DNA of 64,000 nucleotides from Nocardia cyriacigeorgica GUH-2 (GCF_000284035.1 NC_016887.1:3844001-3908000), one strand, 5' to 3'. Shown: positions 36,702 through 45,258, numbered from the stretch's first letter. Notes: generated by a model not told the origin, from the sequence alone. A program made the numbers and translations.

Positions 36702-37192
36702 CCCTCGTCTCCCGTCGTCATCTGTGCCCACGCCGGATACACCGTCTTGTCGTCACCTCGGAAACCCGTATCGATCTCGGTTCCGGTCGGCAGCTTCCAG
36801 CGAATCACCAGCACACCATCTTCTGTCATCACCTTGCCCGCGTGGCCGCGTTCGGTGCGCACCGCGGTGATCGATTCCTGTGGAATCCAGATCACCGACG
36901 CGCCGTGGCGCTCGAGCAGGATGCCTCGCTCGAACCGGGTGAGTTCGGCGGTGGCTCGAAAGCCCAAGTCCCCGACCGCGATCCGGTCCTGCCAGCTCGG
37001 CGCCATGGTGCTGCCGAGGTAGAGGCCGGTGGTGGGTTCGAGCACCTGAGCACCCAGTTCCTGCGGTACCGGCGGCAATTCGCCGATGCGCTCGGCCTGG
37101 CGGGCGGCCCGGTTCTGCCAGCCCCGGTACATCAGGTAGATCAGCACCGCCCACAGCAGCGCCAGCCCGACCACCCACAGTGCCCGTTCCAT
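36698..37192 (-). CDS. PH-like domain membrane protein inside the pyr operon
   Basis: A 164-residue protein with one N-terminal membrane helix (ALWVVGLALLWAVLIYLMY, residues 4-22) and a soluble domain with LGFRATAELTRFERGILLER and a PH-like end (RWKLPTGTEIDTGFRGDDK). It matches the position and type of Rv1382 in the M. tuberculosis pyr operon. Start and stop overlap pyrC (TAATG) and carA (ATGA), so it is translated with the pathway enzymes. Its role is unknown; a membrane tether for the pathway is only a guess. Confidence 0.83.
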   Translation of the reverse strand: MERALWVVGLALLWAVLIYLMYRGWQNRAARQAERIGELPPVPQELGAQVLEPTTGLYLGSTMAPSWQDRIAVGDLGFRATAELTRFERGILLERHGASVIWIPQESITAVRTERGHAGKVMTEDGVLVIRWKLPTGTEIDTGFRGDDKTVYPAWAQMTTGDEG

Positions 37193-38514
37193 TACGACTG
37201 CCCTCCGGTCTGCGCCGGCGCCGCCGCCACACCGTCGCGGGCAGTGATCCGGCCACGCAGCAGGGTGGTGGTCACCCGCGCGGGCAGCGTCATGTCCTGG
37301 TACGGGGTGTTGTCGGAGATGCTGGCGAGCTCTTTCGCCCGCACCGTCCAGCTCGCGTCCGGGTCGACCAGCACCAGGTTGGCCGGTTCACCGACCGCGA
37401 TCGGCCTGCCGTGCTCGTCCAGGCCGACGATCTCGGCCGGCCGCTCACTCATCACCTTCGCCACCCCGCGCCAATCCAGCAGACCCGGGCGGACCATGGT
37501 TTCCACCACGATCGACAGCGCGGTCTCCAGCCCGAGCATGCCGGGGCGGGCGGCGGCGAACTCGCAGCACTTGTCCTGTTCGGCATGCGGGGCGTGGTCG
37601 GTGGCGACGCAGTCGACGATGCCCTCGGCCAGCGCCTGGCGCAGCGCGACCGCGTCGGAGGCCTCACGCAGCGGCGGATTCACCTTGTTGACCGCGTCGT
37701 AGGTCTCCAGCCGCGAGTCGTCGAGCAGCAGGTGATGCGGGGTGACTTCGGCGGTGATCGCGATGCCCTGCGACTTGGCCCATTTGACCAGCTCCACGGT
37801 GCCGGCGGTGGACGCGTGGCAGATGTGGACGCGGGCGCCGGCATCGCGCGCCAGCAGCGCGTCGCGGGCGACGATGGATTCCTCGGCGGCGCGGGGCCAG
37901 CCGGCCAGACCCAGGCGGGCGGCGGTCGGGCCCTCGTGCGCCACGGCGCCGACGGTCAGCCGCGGCTCCTCGGCGTGCTGGGCGATCAGCACCCCGAGCG
38001 AGTTCGCGTATTCCAGGGCGCGGCGCATGATCAGCGGGTCGTAGACGCAGTGGCCGTCATCGGAGAACATGCGCACCGCGCCGACCCCGGCGGCCATGGT
38101 GCCCATCTCCGCGAGCTGCTTGCCCGCGAGCCCGACGGTGACCGCACCGACCGGGTACACATCGACCAGCCCGACTTCCTGACCGCGCCGCCACACATGG
38201 TCGGTGACCACATGCGAGTCGGCGACCGGGTTGGTGTTGGCCATCGCGAAGACCGCGGTGTAGCCGCCGAGCGCGGCCGCGGCCGAACCCGACTCGATGG
38301 TCTCGGTGTCCTCGCGGCCGGGTTCGCGCAGGTGGGTGTGCAGGTCGACGAAGCCGGGCAGCAGAATCTGGCCCTTGCCGTCGATGATCTCGGCACCGTC
38401 GATGACGCCCAGATCGGTGGCGATATCGCGGATCTCACCATCGGCGACGAGCACGTCGACCGGCTCGCCCTCGCCGTAGACCAGCACGCCCTTGAGCAAT
38501 ACGGAGTCGCTCAC
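37192..38514 (-). CDS. pyrC: Dihydroorotase, type I
   Basis: Cyclises carbamoyl aspartate to dihydroorotate. The 440-residue amidohydrolase has the zinc motif LPGFVDLHTHLREPG (His pair), the other metal ligands in HICHASTAG and EVTPHHLLL, and the catalytic Asp in CVATDHAPH. GTG at 38514 overlaps the pyrB stop by 4 bases. Type I enzymes can associate with aspartate transcarbamoylase, and pyrB is directly upstream. Confidence 0.97.
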   Translation of the reverse strand: MSDSVLLKGVLVYGEGEPVDVLVADGEIRDIATDLGVIDGAEIIDGKGQILLPGFVDLHTHLREPGREDTETIESGSAAAALGGYTAVFAMANTNPVADSHVVTDHVWRRGQEVGLVDVYPVGAVTVGLAGKQLAEMGTMAAGVGAVRMFSDDGHCVYDPLIMRRALEYANSLGVLIAQHAEEPRLTVGAVAHEGPTAARLGLAGWPRAAEESIVARDALLARDAGARVHICHASTAGTVELVKWAKSQGIAITAEVTPHHLLLDDSRLETYDAVNKVNPPLREASDAVALRQALAEGIVDCVATDHAPHAEQDKCCEFAAARPGMLGLETALSIVVETMVRPGLLDWRGVAKVMSERPAEIVGLDEHGRPIAVGEPANLVLVDPDASWTVRAKELASISDNTPYQDMTLPARVTTTLLRGRITARDGVAAAPAQTGGQS

Positions 38515-39467
38515 GCCACCGCCTCCTGAGTCCCCACCAGCAGCCGGAACAGCACCGCCATTCGCATATGCACTCCGTTCGTCACCTGTTGCAGCACCGC
38601 TGCCTTGGGCGAATCCGCCACCGACGACGCGATTTCCATGCCGCGCAGCATCGGGCCCGGATGCAGCACCACCGCGTGCTCGTCGAGCAGTGCCAGCCTG
38701 CGTTCGGACAGGCCGTAGTTCACCGCGTATTCGCGCGCCGACGGGAAGAATCCGCCGTTCATCCGTTCGGCCTGCACTCGCAGCATCAGCACCGCGTCGG
38801 CGCCGGGCAGTTCGGCGTCGAGGCTGTGCGAGATCCGCACCGGCCAGCCCTCCACCCCGGTCGGCAGCAGGGTGCGCGGCGCGACCAGCACGACCTCCGC
38901 GCCCAGGGTGGACAGCAGGAAGGCGTTGGAGCGGGCGACCCGGCTGTGCAGGATGTCGCCGACGATCACCACGCGCCTGCCCTCGATGGTGCCCAGGCGC
39001 TGACGCAGGGTCAGCGCGTCGAGCAGGGCCTGGGTGGGGTGCTGATGGGTGCCGTCACCGGCATTGATGACCGCGGGGACCGATCCGCCGGCGGTGCGGG
39101 CCCAGTCCTCGAACCAGCGCGCGATCTGATGCGCGGCGCCAGAGGCCGGATGCCGCACGATCAGCGCGTCGGCGCCGGCGGCGTGCAGGGTGAGCGCGGT
39201 ATCGCGCAGCGACTCGCCCTTGGCGACCGAGGAGCTGCTGGCGCTGACGTTGATGACGTCGGCGCTCATCCATTTGCCCGCGACCTCGAACGAGACCCGG
39301 GTGCGGGTGGAGTTCTCGAAGAACACCGTCATCACGGTGCGCCCGCGCAGGGTGGGCAGCTTGTGTACCTCGCGGCCCAGCAGCGCCTGCTCGAAGCGCT
39401 CGGCCTCGTCGAGCAGTTCGGTCGCGGTGTCGCGGTGCAGGTCGGCGACCGTCAGTAGATGCCTCAC
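38511..39467 (-). CDS. pyrB: Aspartate carbamoyltransferase catalytic subunit
   Basis: Condenses carbamoyl phosphate with aspartate, the committed step of pyrimidine synthesis. The 318-residue protein has the carbamoyl-phosphate motif FFENSTRTRVSFE (residues 49-61), SSSVAKGES, the HPASGAAHQIA segment and GDGTHQHPTQALLDA. No regulatory PyrI is encoded, as in other Actinobacteria. GTG at 39467 overlaps the pyrR stop (GTGA). Confidence 0.98.
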   Translation of the reverse strand: MRHLLTVADLHRDTATELLDEAERFEQALLGREVHKLPTLRGRTVMTVFFENSTRTRVSFEVAGKWMSADVINVSASSSSVAKGESLRDTALTLHAAGADALIVRHPASGAAHQIARWFEDWARTAGGSVPAVINAGDGTHQHPTQALLDALTLRQRLGTIEGRRVVIVGDILHSRVARSNAFLLSTLGAEVVLVAPRTLLPTGVEGWPVRISHSLDAELPGADAVLMLRVQAERMNGGFFPSAREYAVNYGLSERRLALLDEHAVVLHPGPMLRGMEIASSVADSPKAAVLQQVTNGVHMRMAVLFRLLVGTQEAVA

Positions 39468-40138
39468 GCTTCCTCCTGGTGCAGGTACACACCGTCGCGG
39501 CCGTCGTGTTCGGTGAGCAGCACCGAAATGTCCTCGCTGCGCGCGGTCGGCACGTTCTTGCCGACGAAGTCGGCGCGGATCGGCAGCTCCCGGTGGCCAC
39601 GGTCGACCAGCACCGCCAACTGCACGGCGCGGGGGCGGCCCAGATCGCGCAGGCCGTCGAGGGCCGAGCGCACGGTGCGGCCGGAGAACAGCACGTCGTC
39701 GACGAGCACGACGAGCGCGTCCTCGATGCCGCCCTCGGGCACCGAGGTGCGTTCGAGCGGGCGATGCGGGCGGCTGCGCAGATCGTCGCGGTAGAGGGTG
39801 ATGTCGAGCGAGCCGAGGGCCGGGCGGACACCGGAGAATTCCTCGATCTTGTCCGCGAGCCGGGCCGCCAGGGTGGTGCCGCGGGTCGGGATGCCGATCA
39901 GCACCACGCGGGGCGCGGCGGGATCGCCCGAATCCAGGGCGGTCTTCTCGATGATTTGATGCGCGATGCGCGCGATGGTGCGGCCGACGTCGGAGGGAGA
40001 CAACAGTTCCCGTCCCGCCGCAACCCATTGCGGAGTGTGCCGCTCCGAGGGGGCGCTCGCCCCAGCGGCGTCGCCGCTGCCCGCCGACGTCGCTTCGGCA
40101 GCGCCGGACGCGGCTGCCCGTTCTTCGGGCACAGCCAT
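39464..40138 (-). CDS. pyrR: PyrR bifunctional pyr-operon regulator / uracil phosphoribosyltransferase
   Basis: RNA-binding repressor of pyrimidine genes that also has uracil phosphoribosyltransferase activity. The PRPP-binding loop is VVLVDDVLFSGRTVRSAL, with RVVLIGIPTRGTTLA and SLDITLYRDDL before it, all characteristic. The 224-residue form has about 40 extra N-terminal Ala/Ser/Gly residues compared with Bacillus PyrR; an internal start is possible, but the ATG at 40138 has an ideal AGGAGG 5 bases upstream. A PyrR-binding hairpin precedes this site. Confidence 0.96.
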   Translation of the reverse strand: MAVPEERAAASGAAEATSAGSGDAAGASAPSERHTPQWVAAGRELLSPSDVGRTIARIAHQIIEKTALDSGDPAAPRVVLIGIPTRGTTLAARLADKIEEFSGVRPALGSLDITLYRDDLRSRPHRPLERTSVPEGGIEDALVVLVDDVLFSGRTVRSALDGLRDLGRPRAVQLAVLVDRGHRELPIRADFVGKNVPTARSEDISVLLTEHDGRDGVYLHQEEA

Positions 40139-40154
40139 GCCGACCTCCTTCCCC

Positions 40155-40165
40155 GCCTCACCGGA
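40155..40165 (-). promoter_or_regulatory. PyrR-binding RNA hairpin over the pyrR ribosome-binding site
   Basis: The leader RNA reads CCGUC-CGGUGA-GGCGG. This matches the core UCCNGNGAGGY of the PyrR consensus exactly, and the stem CCGUC/GGCGG pairs fully with one G-U. The AGGAGG of pyrR begins 5 bases later, so PyrR-UMP binding would hide it. Translational repression of this kind is described for Mycobacterium smegmatis. No terminator/antiterminator pair is seen. Confidence 0.75.
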
Positions 40166-40341
40166 CGGTCCGTTAAAGGATGTCTTACGCCGAGCAGCCT
40201 ATCAGCCCGCCGCGGCCGCTTTTCACCAGGTGAGGGGTGGATCGGCGGTTGTGAGCGAAGCCACGGTAGGGTCGCGTGGGCGCAGGTGTGAGCCCGATAA
40301 CTCGAACCGCCGGATATCTCGCATCGAGCACCGGGTCGTCG

Positions 40342-41184
40342 TCATTGCCGGACGGCGAGGATGTTGCCCGCCTCCGGATCATTCATGGCGACGGGACGGC
40401 CGTAGCCCGCCGTGAGTTCGTCCCAGCCGCGGAAACTCGTCTGCCAACCGTGGGCAGCGAACCATGCGGCGCCATCCGGGCCGAGACCGGTGATCGGGCG
40501 ATCCTGGTTGCCATCTTCGGAGACCAGCCGGCGCAGCGCCCGATACTGCGGCGCAGCCTGTTCGACCGCGACACGGGCGATGCCGAACCGGCTGCCGGGC
40601 GCCGACAGTTCGGTCACGGCGGCGGCGACATCGTAGGCGTGTTCACGTGACAGATAACCGAGCACTCCCTCATCGACCCACTGGGTCGGCAGGTCGGCAC
40701 GGAAACCGCTCGCACGCAGCGCTCGCGCCCAATCCCCGGACAGATCCGCGGAAACGACCTGCCGCGCGCAAGTCGGGCGCGCCTGCTCGGCGGCCAGCAC
40801 AGGTTCCTTGAACGCGAATAGTTCCGGAAGGTCGATCTCGAAGAAGCCGACGCCGGATGGGAGCCCGAGCCGGAAGGCTCTGGTATCGAGGCCGGCGCCG
40901 AGCAGCACGAACTGTTCACAACCAGTCGCGGCCGCTTCCAGCACGTGGTCGTCGACCAGTTTCACCGCAACGGAGCGTCGTTCGTAGAACTGGTCGGCCA
41001 GGGCTTCGAAGCGCGCCCAGCGGTCGTCGTCGAAACCTGGCCGCGCGGCCTCTACGAATGCCTCGGCGAGCGGATCGTGGTAGAGCCGGTCGGGTCGCCG
41101 GCCTTCCATCACTCGGATGAGCGCAACGCCGATCGCGGTCATCGCTACCCCGGCGGTCGGAATCGATCGGGTGTCGTCTGACAT
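40342..41184 (-). CDS. Class I SAM-dependent methyltransferase, LCMT/PPM1-like family
   Basis: A 280-residue member of the actinobacterial family of putative SAM methyltransferases related to leucine carboxyl methyltransferases, common in many copies in Mycobacterium and Nocardia. The N-terminus has the family pattern TAIGVALIRVMEGRRPDRLYHDPLA. The SAM-binding motif is QFVLLGAGLDTRAFRL, followed by FFEIDLPELFAFK and the WVDEGVLGYLS motif. GGAG lies 8 bases before the ATG. It is not part of the pyr operon, since the pyrR leader lies between. Substrate unknown. Confidence 0.88.
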   Translation of the reverse strand: MSDDTRSIPTAGVAMTAIGVALIRVMEGRRPDRLYHDPLAEAFVEAARPGFDDDRWARFEALADQFYERRSVAVKLVDDHVLEAAATGCEQFVLLGAGLDTRAFRLGLPSGVGFFEIDLPELFAFKEPVLAAEQARPTCARQVVSADLSGDWARALRASGFRADLPTQWVDEGVLGYLSREHAYDVAAAVTELSAPGSRFGIARVAVEQAAPQYRALRRLVSEDGNQDRPITGLGPDGAAWFAAHGWQTSFRGWDELTAGYGRPVAMNDPEAGNILAVRQ

Positions 41185-41324
41185 CGGCCGTCTCCCCTCG
41201 GCGCCGCACCCTACTGACGGGCGGCTGATCGAATGCGTTGCCGCGACTGTAGATGCCCGTCCTCGACGGCGCGCCGAAAACGGGAACTGCCGCCGGGCAG
41301 GGACCGATCATCCGGCGCGACACC

Positions 41325-41355
41325 TGCGGGGCCGGAATTCGCTTCCGGCCCCGCA
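41325..41355 (-). terminator. Strong hairpin terminator after cycA
   Basis: TGCGGGGCCGGAA and TTCCGGCCCCGCA pair perfectly over 13 bases around a TTCGC loop, and outer ACACC/GGTGT bases can extend the stem. It lies 40 bases past the cycA stop. Confidence 0.75.
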
Positions 41356-41395
41356 TGCGAGGTGTGACCGGCCAGATGGGAGCCGGCACCTCCGA

Positions 41396-42874
41396 TCAGC
41401 CCAGGGCGGAGGTTTCGGCGAGGACCTTGTCGCGGTGCTGGTCGCGCAGGGCCTTGTGGTGCGGGCTGCGGCGGACCACCAGGTAGGCCAGGCCCAGCAC
41501 CGCGAACCAGATCGGTGTCACCAGCAGGGCCTGCAAGGTGTCGGACTCCTGGGTGAGTGCCCAGATCAGGAACGCGAAGAAGCCCAGCACCGCCCAGACC
41601 ATCGGGATGCCGCCGGGCATCTTGAACTTCGAGGCGGCGTGCAGATGCGGGCGACGGCGGCGGTAGGCGAGGTAGCTGGCCAGGATCATCGTCCACACGA
41701 ACATGAAGCACAGCGACGAGATCGTGGTCACGACGGTGAACGCCTCCACGATCGACTGGCCCGCGTACAGCAGCACCACGCCGATCATCAGGAACGCGCA
41801 GGAGAAGCGCAGCGCGTTGGCCGGCACCCGGCGCGGGGAGAGTTTGCCGAAGATGGCGGGTGCGTCGCCGTCACCGGCGAGGCCGTAGACCATGCGCGAG
41901 GTCGAGTAGATGCCCGAGTTCGCGCTGGAGGTGGCGCTGGTGAGCACGACGAAGTTCACCACGCTCGCCGCGATTCCGAGCCCGGCCAGGCTGAACATCG
42001 CCACGAACGGACTCTCGTCGGCCGAAACCTCCCGCCACGGCGTCACCGCGCAGATGACGATGAGCGCGCCCACATAGAACAGCAGCACCCGCACCGGAAT
42101 CGAGTTCACCGCGCGCGGCAGCGTCCGTTCCGGATCCTTGGCCTCGGCCGCGGTGGTGCCGACCAGCTCGATGCCGACGAAGGCGAACACCGCGATCTGG
42201 AACCCGGCCACGAATCCCATCGGGCCCATCGGGAAGAACCCGCCGTCGTTCCACAGGTTGGCGATCGAGGCCGTGCTGCCGCTGTCGCCGGTGAAGCCGG
42301 TCAGCACCATCACCAGCCCGGTGACGATGAGCGCGCCGATGGCGATCACCTTGATCAAGGCGAACCAGAATTCGGTCTCGCCGAACGCGCGCACGGTGGG
42401 CAGGTTCAGCACCAGCAGTACCGCGATACAGATCAGCGCCGGAATCCACAGCGGCAGCTCCGGCCACCAGTACGCGACGTAGCCGGCGATCGCCACCACG
42501 TCGGCGATACCGGTGACAACCCAGCAGAACCAATAGGTCCAGCCGGTGAAGAACCCGGCCCACGGGCCCAGCAGATCACCGGCGAAATCGCTGAACGACT
42601 TGTATTCGGAGTTCGACAGCAGCAGCTCACCCATCGCCCGCATGACGAAGAACAGGAAGAACCCGATGATCATGTAGACGAGGATCACCGACGGCCCCGC
42701 CAGCGAAATCGTCTTACCCGAGCCCATGAACAGGCCGGTGCCGATGGCGCCGCCGATGGCGATCAGCTGGATGTGCCGGTTGGCGAGCTGGCGACTCAGG
42801 TGCCCGGGCCCCTCGGTTCCCCCCGCGGGATTCTCGTTGTCCCCCGAACCCCCGTCGCTCTGTAGCACGGCCAT
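41396..42874 (-). CDS. cycA: CycA-type D-serine/D-alanine/glycine permease
   Basis: Proton-coupled amino-acid permease of the APC superfamily with 12 expected membrane helices. At 492 residues it is very close to E. coli CycA: NRHIQLIAIGGAIGTGLFMG, FFVMRAMGELLLSN and GWTYWFCWVVTGIADVV can be aligned almost without change, as can FAFVGIELVGTTAAEAKDPE. E. coli CycA also imports D-cycloserine. The first 30 residues are a disordered cytosolic tail. ATG at 42874 follows GGAGGGAG. It is transcribed alone, ending in a strong terminator, and is divergent from alkB. Confidence 0.93.
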   Translation of the reverse strand: MAVLQSDGGSGDNENPAGGTEGPGHLSRQLANRHIQLIAIGGAIGTGLFMGSGKTISLAGPSVILVYMIIGFFLFFVMRAMGELLLSNSEYKSFSDFAGDLLGPWAGFFTGWTYWFCWVVTGIADVVAIAGYVAYWWPELPLWIPALICIAVLLVLNLPTVRAFGETEFWFALIKVIAIGALIVTGLVMVLTGFTGDSGSTASIANLWNDGGFFPMGPMGFVAGFQIAVFAFVGIELVGTTAAEAKDPERTLPRAVNSIPVRVLLFYVGALIVICAVTPWREVSADESPFVAMFSLAGLGIAASVVNFVVLTSATSSANSGIYSTSRMVYGLAGDGDAPAIFGKLSPRRVPANALRFSCAFLMIGVVLLYAGQSIVEAFTVVTTISSLCFMFVWTMILASYLAYRRRRPHLHAASKFKMPGGIPMVWAVLGFFAFLIWALTQESDTLQALLVTPIWFAVLGLAYLVVRRSPHHKALRDQHRDKVLAETSALG

Positions 42875-42963
42875 GGAACTCCCTCCGGATCAAGCGCGAA
42901 GAGCCCATTCGACCATCCGGCGACGGACGCGGGCCCGGCGGATAGGGTATGCATCGCAGGTAC

Positions 42964-42979
42964 TAGCACATATGTTCGA
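42964..42979. promoter_or_regulatory. Possible LexA (SOS) box upstream of alkB
   Basis: TAGCAC-ATAT-GTTCGA matches the actinobacterial SOS box TCGAAC-N4-GTTCGA at 10 of 12 fixed positions, with a perfect right half. It lies 21 bases upstream of the alkB start, over the expected promoter. Confidence 0.45.
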
Positions 42980-42986
42980 ATGGCGT

Positions 42987-42992
42987 TAGGCT
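42987..42992 (+). promoter_or_regulatory. Putative -10 element of a leaderless alkB promoter
   Basis: TAGGCT, then 7 bases (CTCTCGC), then the ATG at 43000. No ribosome-binding site is present before the ATG. Confidence 0.5.
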
Positions 42993-42999
42993 CTCTCGC

Positions 43000-43626
43000 A
43001 TGACCATGTCGCTGCAGGGATCGCTACTCGACGGGCTGGGCGAGCCCGGATTGGCGCCCCTCACGGGCGTGCGCCGCACGCCGCTGGCAGCGGGCGCATG
43101 GGTGGATCAGCTGCCGGGCTGGCTCAGTGGAGCCGACGAACTATTCGAACACCTGGCGTCGTCGGTGCCCTGGCGCGCCGAACGACGGCCGATGTACGAC
43201 CGGGTGGTGGATGTGCCGCGACTGCTGTGCTTCTACGACGAATCCGCTCCGCTGCCGGATCCGCTGCTCGACCAGGCTCGCGAGGCACTCACCGAGCATT
43301 ACCAGGCGGAGCTGGGCGAGCCGTTCCGCACCGCGGGCTTGTGCTTCTATCGCGATGGCGGCGACAGCGTCGCCTGGCATGGCGACACCATCGGCCGCGG
43401 CGCCCGCCACGACACCATGGTCGCGATCGTGTCGCTCGGCGCGCCACGGCCATTGCTGCTGCGCCCCAAGGGTGGCGGCGAGAGCCTGAAGTTCCACCCC
43501 GGCCATGGCGATTTGTTCGTCATGGGCGGATCGTGTCAACGCACTTGGGAACACGCGGTTCCGAAGACCCGCAAGCCCGTCGGCCCCCGCATCAGCATCC
43601 AGTTCCGCCCGCACAACGTGCGCTGA
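43000..43626 (+). CDS. AlkB-like 2-oxoglutarate/Fe(II)-dependent dioxygenase
   Basis: A 208-residue member of the AlkB superfamily, which oxidatively removes alkyl groups from nucleic-acid bases. The iron ligands are His127 and Asp129 (VAWHGDTIG) and His185 (TWEHAVPKT). The 2-oxoglutarate-binding arginines are in GPRISIQFR (Arg197, Arg203). It is closer to the plant/animal ALKBH2-3-like bacterial group than to E. coli AlkB (impression only). It stands alone, divergent from cycA, with a possible SOS box, which fits DNA-damage induction. An ATG at 43006 is an alternative start. Confidence 0.9.
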   Translation: MTMSLQGSLLDGLGEPGLAPLTGVRRTPLAAGAWVDQLPGWLSGADELFEHLASSVPWRAERRPMYDRVVDVPRLLCFYDESAPLPDPLLDQAREALTEHYQAELGEPFRTAGLCFYRDGGDSVAWHGDTIGRGARHDTMVAIVSLGAPRPLLLRPKGGGESLKFHPGHGDLFVMGGSCQRTWEHAVPKTRKPVGPRISIQFRPHNVR

Positions 43627-43806
43627 GATCACCGAGCGGCGATCACCGGCAGCGCGTTACGCCGACCGGCCCGGGTCGATGTCCAGGTGGGCGCGGCTCG
43701 CGTATGCAGACAGGACACCACGGACATTTCGGGTCCACCACCGAATTTCGGGTGGTGGATGTGGGGAAACGTGGCGGCGGCCACAGCATGTGTCGGACCC
43801 CGCCGC

Positions 43807-43812
43807 TACATT
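43807..43812 (+). promoter_or_regulatory. Putative -10 element of a leaderless promoter for the HD gene
   Basis: TACATT followed by 6 bases (TGGTGC) and the ATG at 43819, which lacks a ribosome-binding site. Confidence 0.45.
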
Positions 43813-43818
43813 TGGTGC

Positions 43819-44523
43819 ATGAATGATCCTGGGGCGGGGGTGCTGGCGGTCATGCCGCTGCACACGATCAGCGATGTCTACGGTGAAGACGGCCTACGCG
43901 GCCGATTCGAGCTGGAAACGGCGGAATTACCAGGCTCGGAACGGCTCACGGCCGCGCTCGAGCTGGCCACCGAACTGCACCGCGACGATCGGTACGGACG
44001 CGAGCCGTACATCAATCATCTCCTGCGCGTGGCGATCCGGATCGCCAGCCATTACGAGGTCCGCGATACCGACGTGGTGATCGCCGGGCTACTGCACGAT
44101 TCGGTGGAAGACCACCCCGCCGAACTGGCCGGCCCGGGGTCGGCATCGGCCGCGCTGGCCGCGCTCGCAGACCGATTCGGTGCACGCGTCGCCGATATCG
44201 TTGGGGCGGTGACCAATCCGGCGCCCGACCCCACCCGCGACCGGCACGAGCAGTACCGCGAGCACGTCACCGACTCGCTCGAGCGCGCACCGTGGGCGCG
44301 GGTGGTGAAGCTGTCGGACTTCACCGACAACGGCGTGGGCATCCTGTATGCCACCGGTCCGGTCCTGCACAAACTCGCCACCAAATACCGGCCGCTCACC
44401 GACGTCTACCGTGACCTGGTGCTGCGGGCGGATACCCCGCTGGCCGAGCACGTCAAGGTGCACATCCTCGAACAACTCGACCTGGCCGATCAACGATTCG
44501 ACGCCATCCTGGCGCCGCGCTGA
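43819..44523 (+). CDS. HD-domain phosphohydrolase resembling the (p)ppGpp hydrolase of RSH proteins
   Basis: A 234-residue single-domain HD protein. Its layout follows the hydrolase half of Rel/SpoT: Arg58 in DDRYGREPYINH, His67, the pair His93-Asp94 within LLHDSVED with Glu97-Asp98, and Asp167/Asn171 in VVKLSDFTDNG (compare KLADRxHN of RSH). No synthetase, TGS or ACT domain follows, so it looks like a small alarmone hydrolase or MESH1-type enzyme. The substrate is an inference and could also be another nucleotide. The ATG at 43819 is favoured by the -10-like hexamer just upstream; a longer reading is open to 43687. No neighbour clarifies its role. Confidence 0.82.
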   Translation: MNDPGAGVLAVMPLHTISDVYGEDGLRGRFELETAELPGSERLTAALELATELHRDDRYGREPYINHLLRVAIRIASHYEVRDTDVVIAGLLHDSVEDHPAELAGPGSASAALAALADRFGARVADIVGAVTNPAPDPTRDRHEQYREHVTDSLERAPWARVVKLSDFTDNGVGILYATGPVLHKLATKYRPLTDVYRDLVLRADTPLAEHVKVHILEQLDLADQRFDAILAPR

Positions 44524-44524
44524 A

Positions 44525-44563
44525 TCGACCGGCGTCAAGCCCTGATGCCGGGGCACTGGTCGA
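44525..44563. terminator. Weak hairpin between the HD gene and tetR
   Basis: TCGACCGG and CTGGTCGA (7 of 8 pairs) flank a GC-rich inner region just past the stop codon at 44523. Confidence 0.3.
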
Positions 44564-44628
44564 GCACAGATGGGCCGCAACGCTTCGCGGCGCCGCGGCC
44601 ACAACACTCGAACGCGCCGAGCCGCACA

Positions 44629-45204
44629 TCACTTCGCGCGTAACACCGATTCCATCAACGCACGCACCGCCGACAACACTCGGTCCGTCTCGCCCGACCG
44701 GACCAGATCAGGCACGGTCTGGCCGGCCAGGCTGTCCAGCAGCAACCGCCCGACGACCTCGGCGTCGAGGTCGGGGCGGGCCTCGCGCAGCAACGCAGTG
44801 ATGTGGTCGAACCAGAACCGGTGGAACTCGGCAGTCCTCGGATGCGGTGGCTCATTGCGGTAGACGGCCATCAGCTCGAGATTGTCGATCACCAGCCATG
44901 CCATCGCCTCGAAGAACGCGACCAGCCGCTCGTCCGCCGGCGCACCCGGCCCCAGCGGCGGCGGCCCCTCCTTGACCGCGTTCATCAGCGTCAACGCGCT
45001 CTCGGCGACCATCTCGTGCAAGAGTCCCGCCCGGTTGCCGAACCGGTGGAAGATCGTCCCTTTGCCGACGCCCGCGGCCGCGGCGACGCGATCCATGGTG
45101 ATCGCCTCGGCGCCGTGCTCGGCGAGCAGGGCCCGGGTCGCGTCGAGGATCGCGCGCCGATTGCGCGCGGCATCGGCGCGTTCGGTCGGACGGTCGTCGC
45201 TCAT
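44629..45204 (-). CDS. TetR-family repressor, divergent to a quinone reductase
   Basis: A 191-residue TetR protein. The DNA-binding domain is RRAILDATRALLAEHGAEAITMDRVAAAAGVGKGTIFHRFGNRAGLL in the sense of the family pattern (helix-turn-helix around residues 35-57). The C-terminal ligand domain is of the AcrR/YcdC kind. ATG at 45204 is chosen because AAAGTGGTG precedes it and the longer reading crosses both operators. It is divergent from the zinc-less alcohol dehydrogenase-like gene, with two operator copies between them. Confidence 0.92.
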   Translation of the reverse strand: MSDDRPTERADAARNRRAILDATRALLAEHGAEAITMDRVAAAAGVGKGTIFHRFGNRAGLLHEMVAESALTLMNAVKEGPPPLGPGAPADERLVAFFEAMAWLVIDNLELMAVYRNEPPHPRTAEFHRFWFDHITALLREARPDLDAEVVGRLLLDSLAGQTVPDLVRSGETDRVLSAVRALMESVLRAK

Positions 45205-45225
45205 CGCACCACTTTCGTTGACAAG

Positions 45226-45240
45226 TTGACCAGCGGTCCA
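45226..45240. promoter_or_regulatory. TetR operator copy A
   Basis: TTGACCAGCGGTCCA, 22 bases upstream of the tetR ATG. It shares TTGACC-N4-GTCCA with copy B in the opposite orientation and fits the common TetR pattern TGGACyGnCGGTCAA. Confidence 0.65.
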
Positions 45241-45258
45241 TATCGTCGAATTAGCAAG

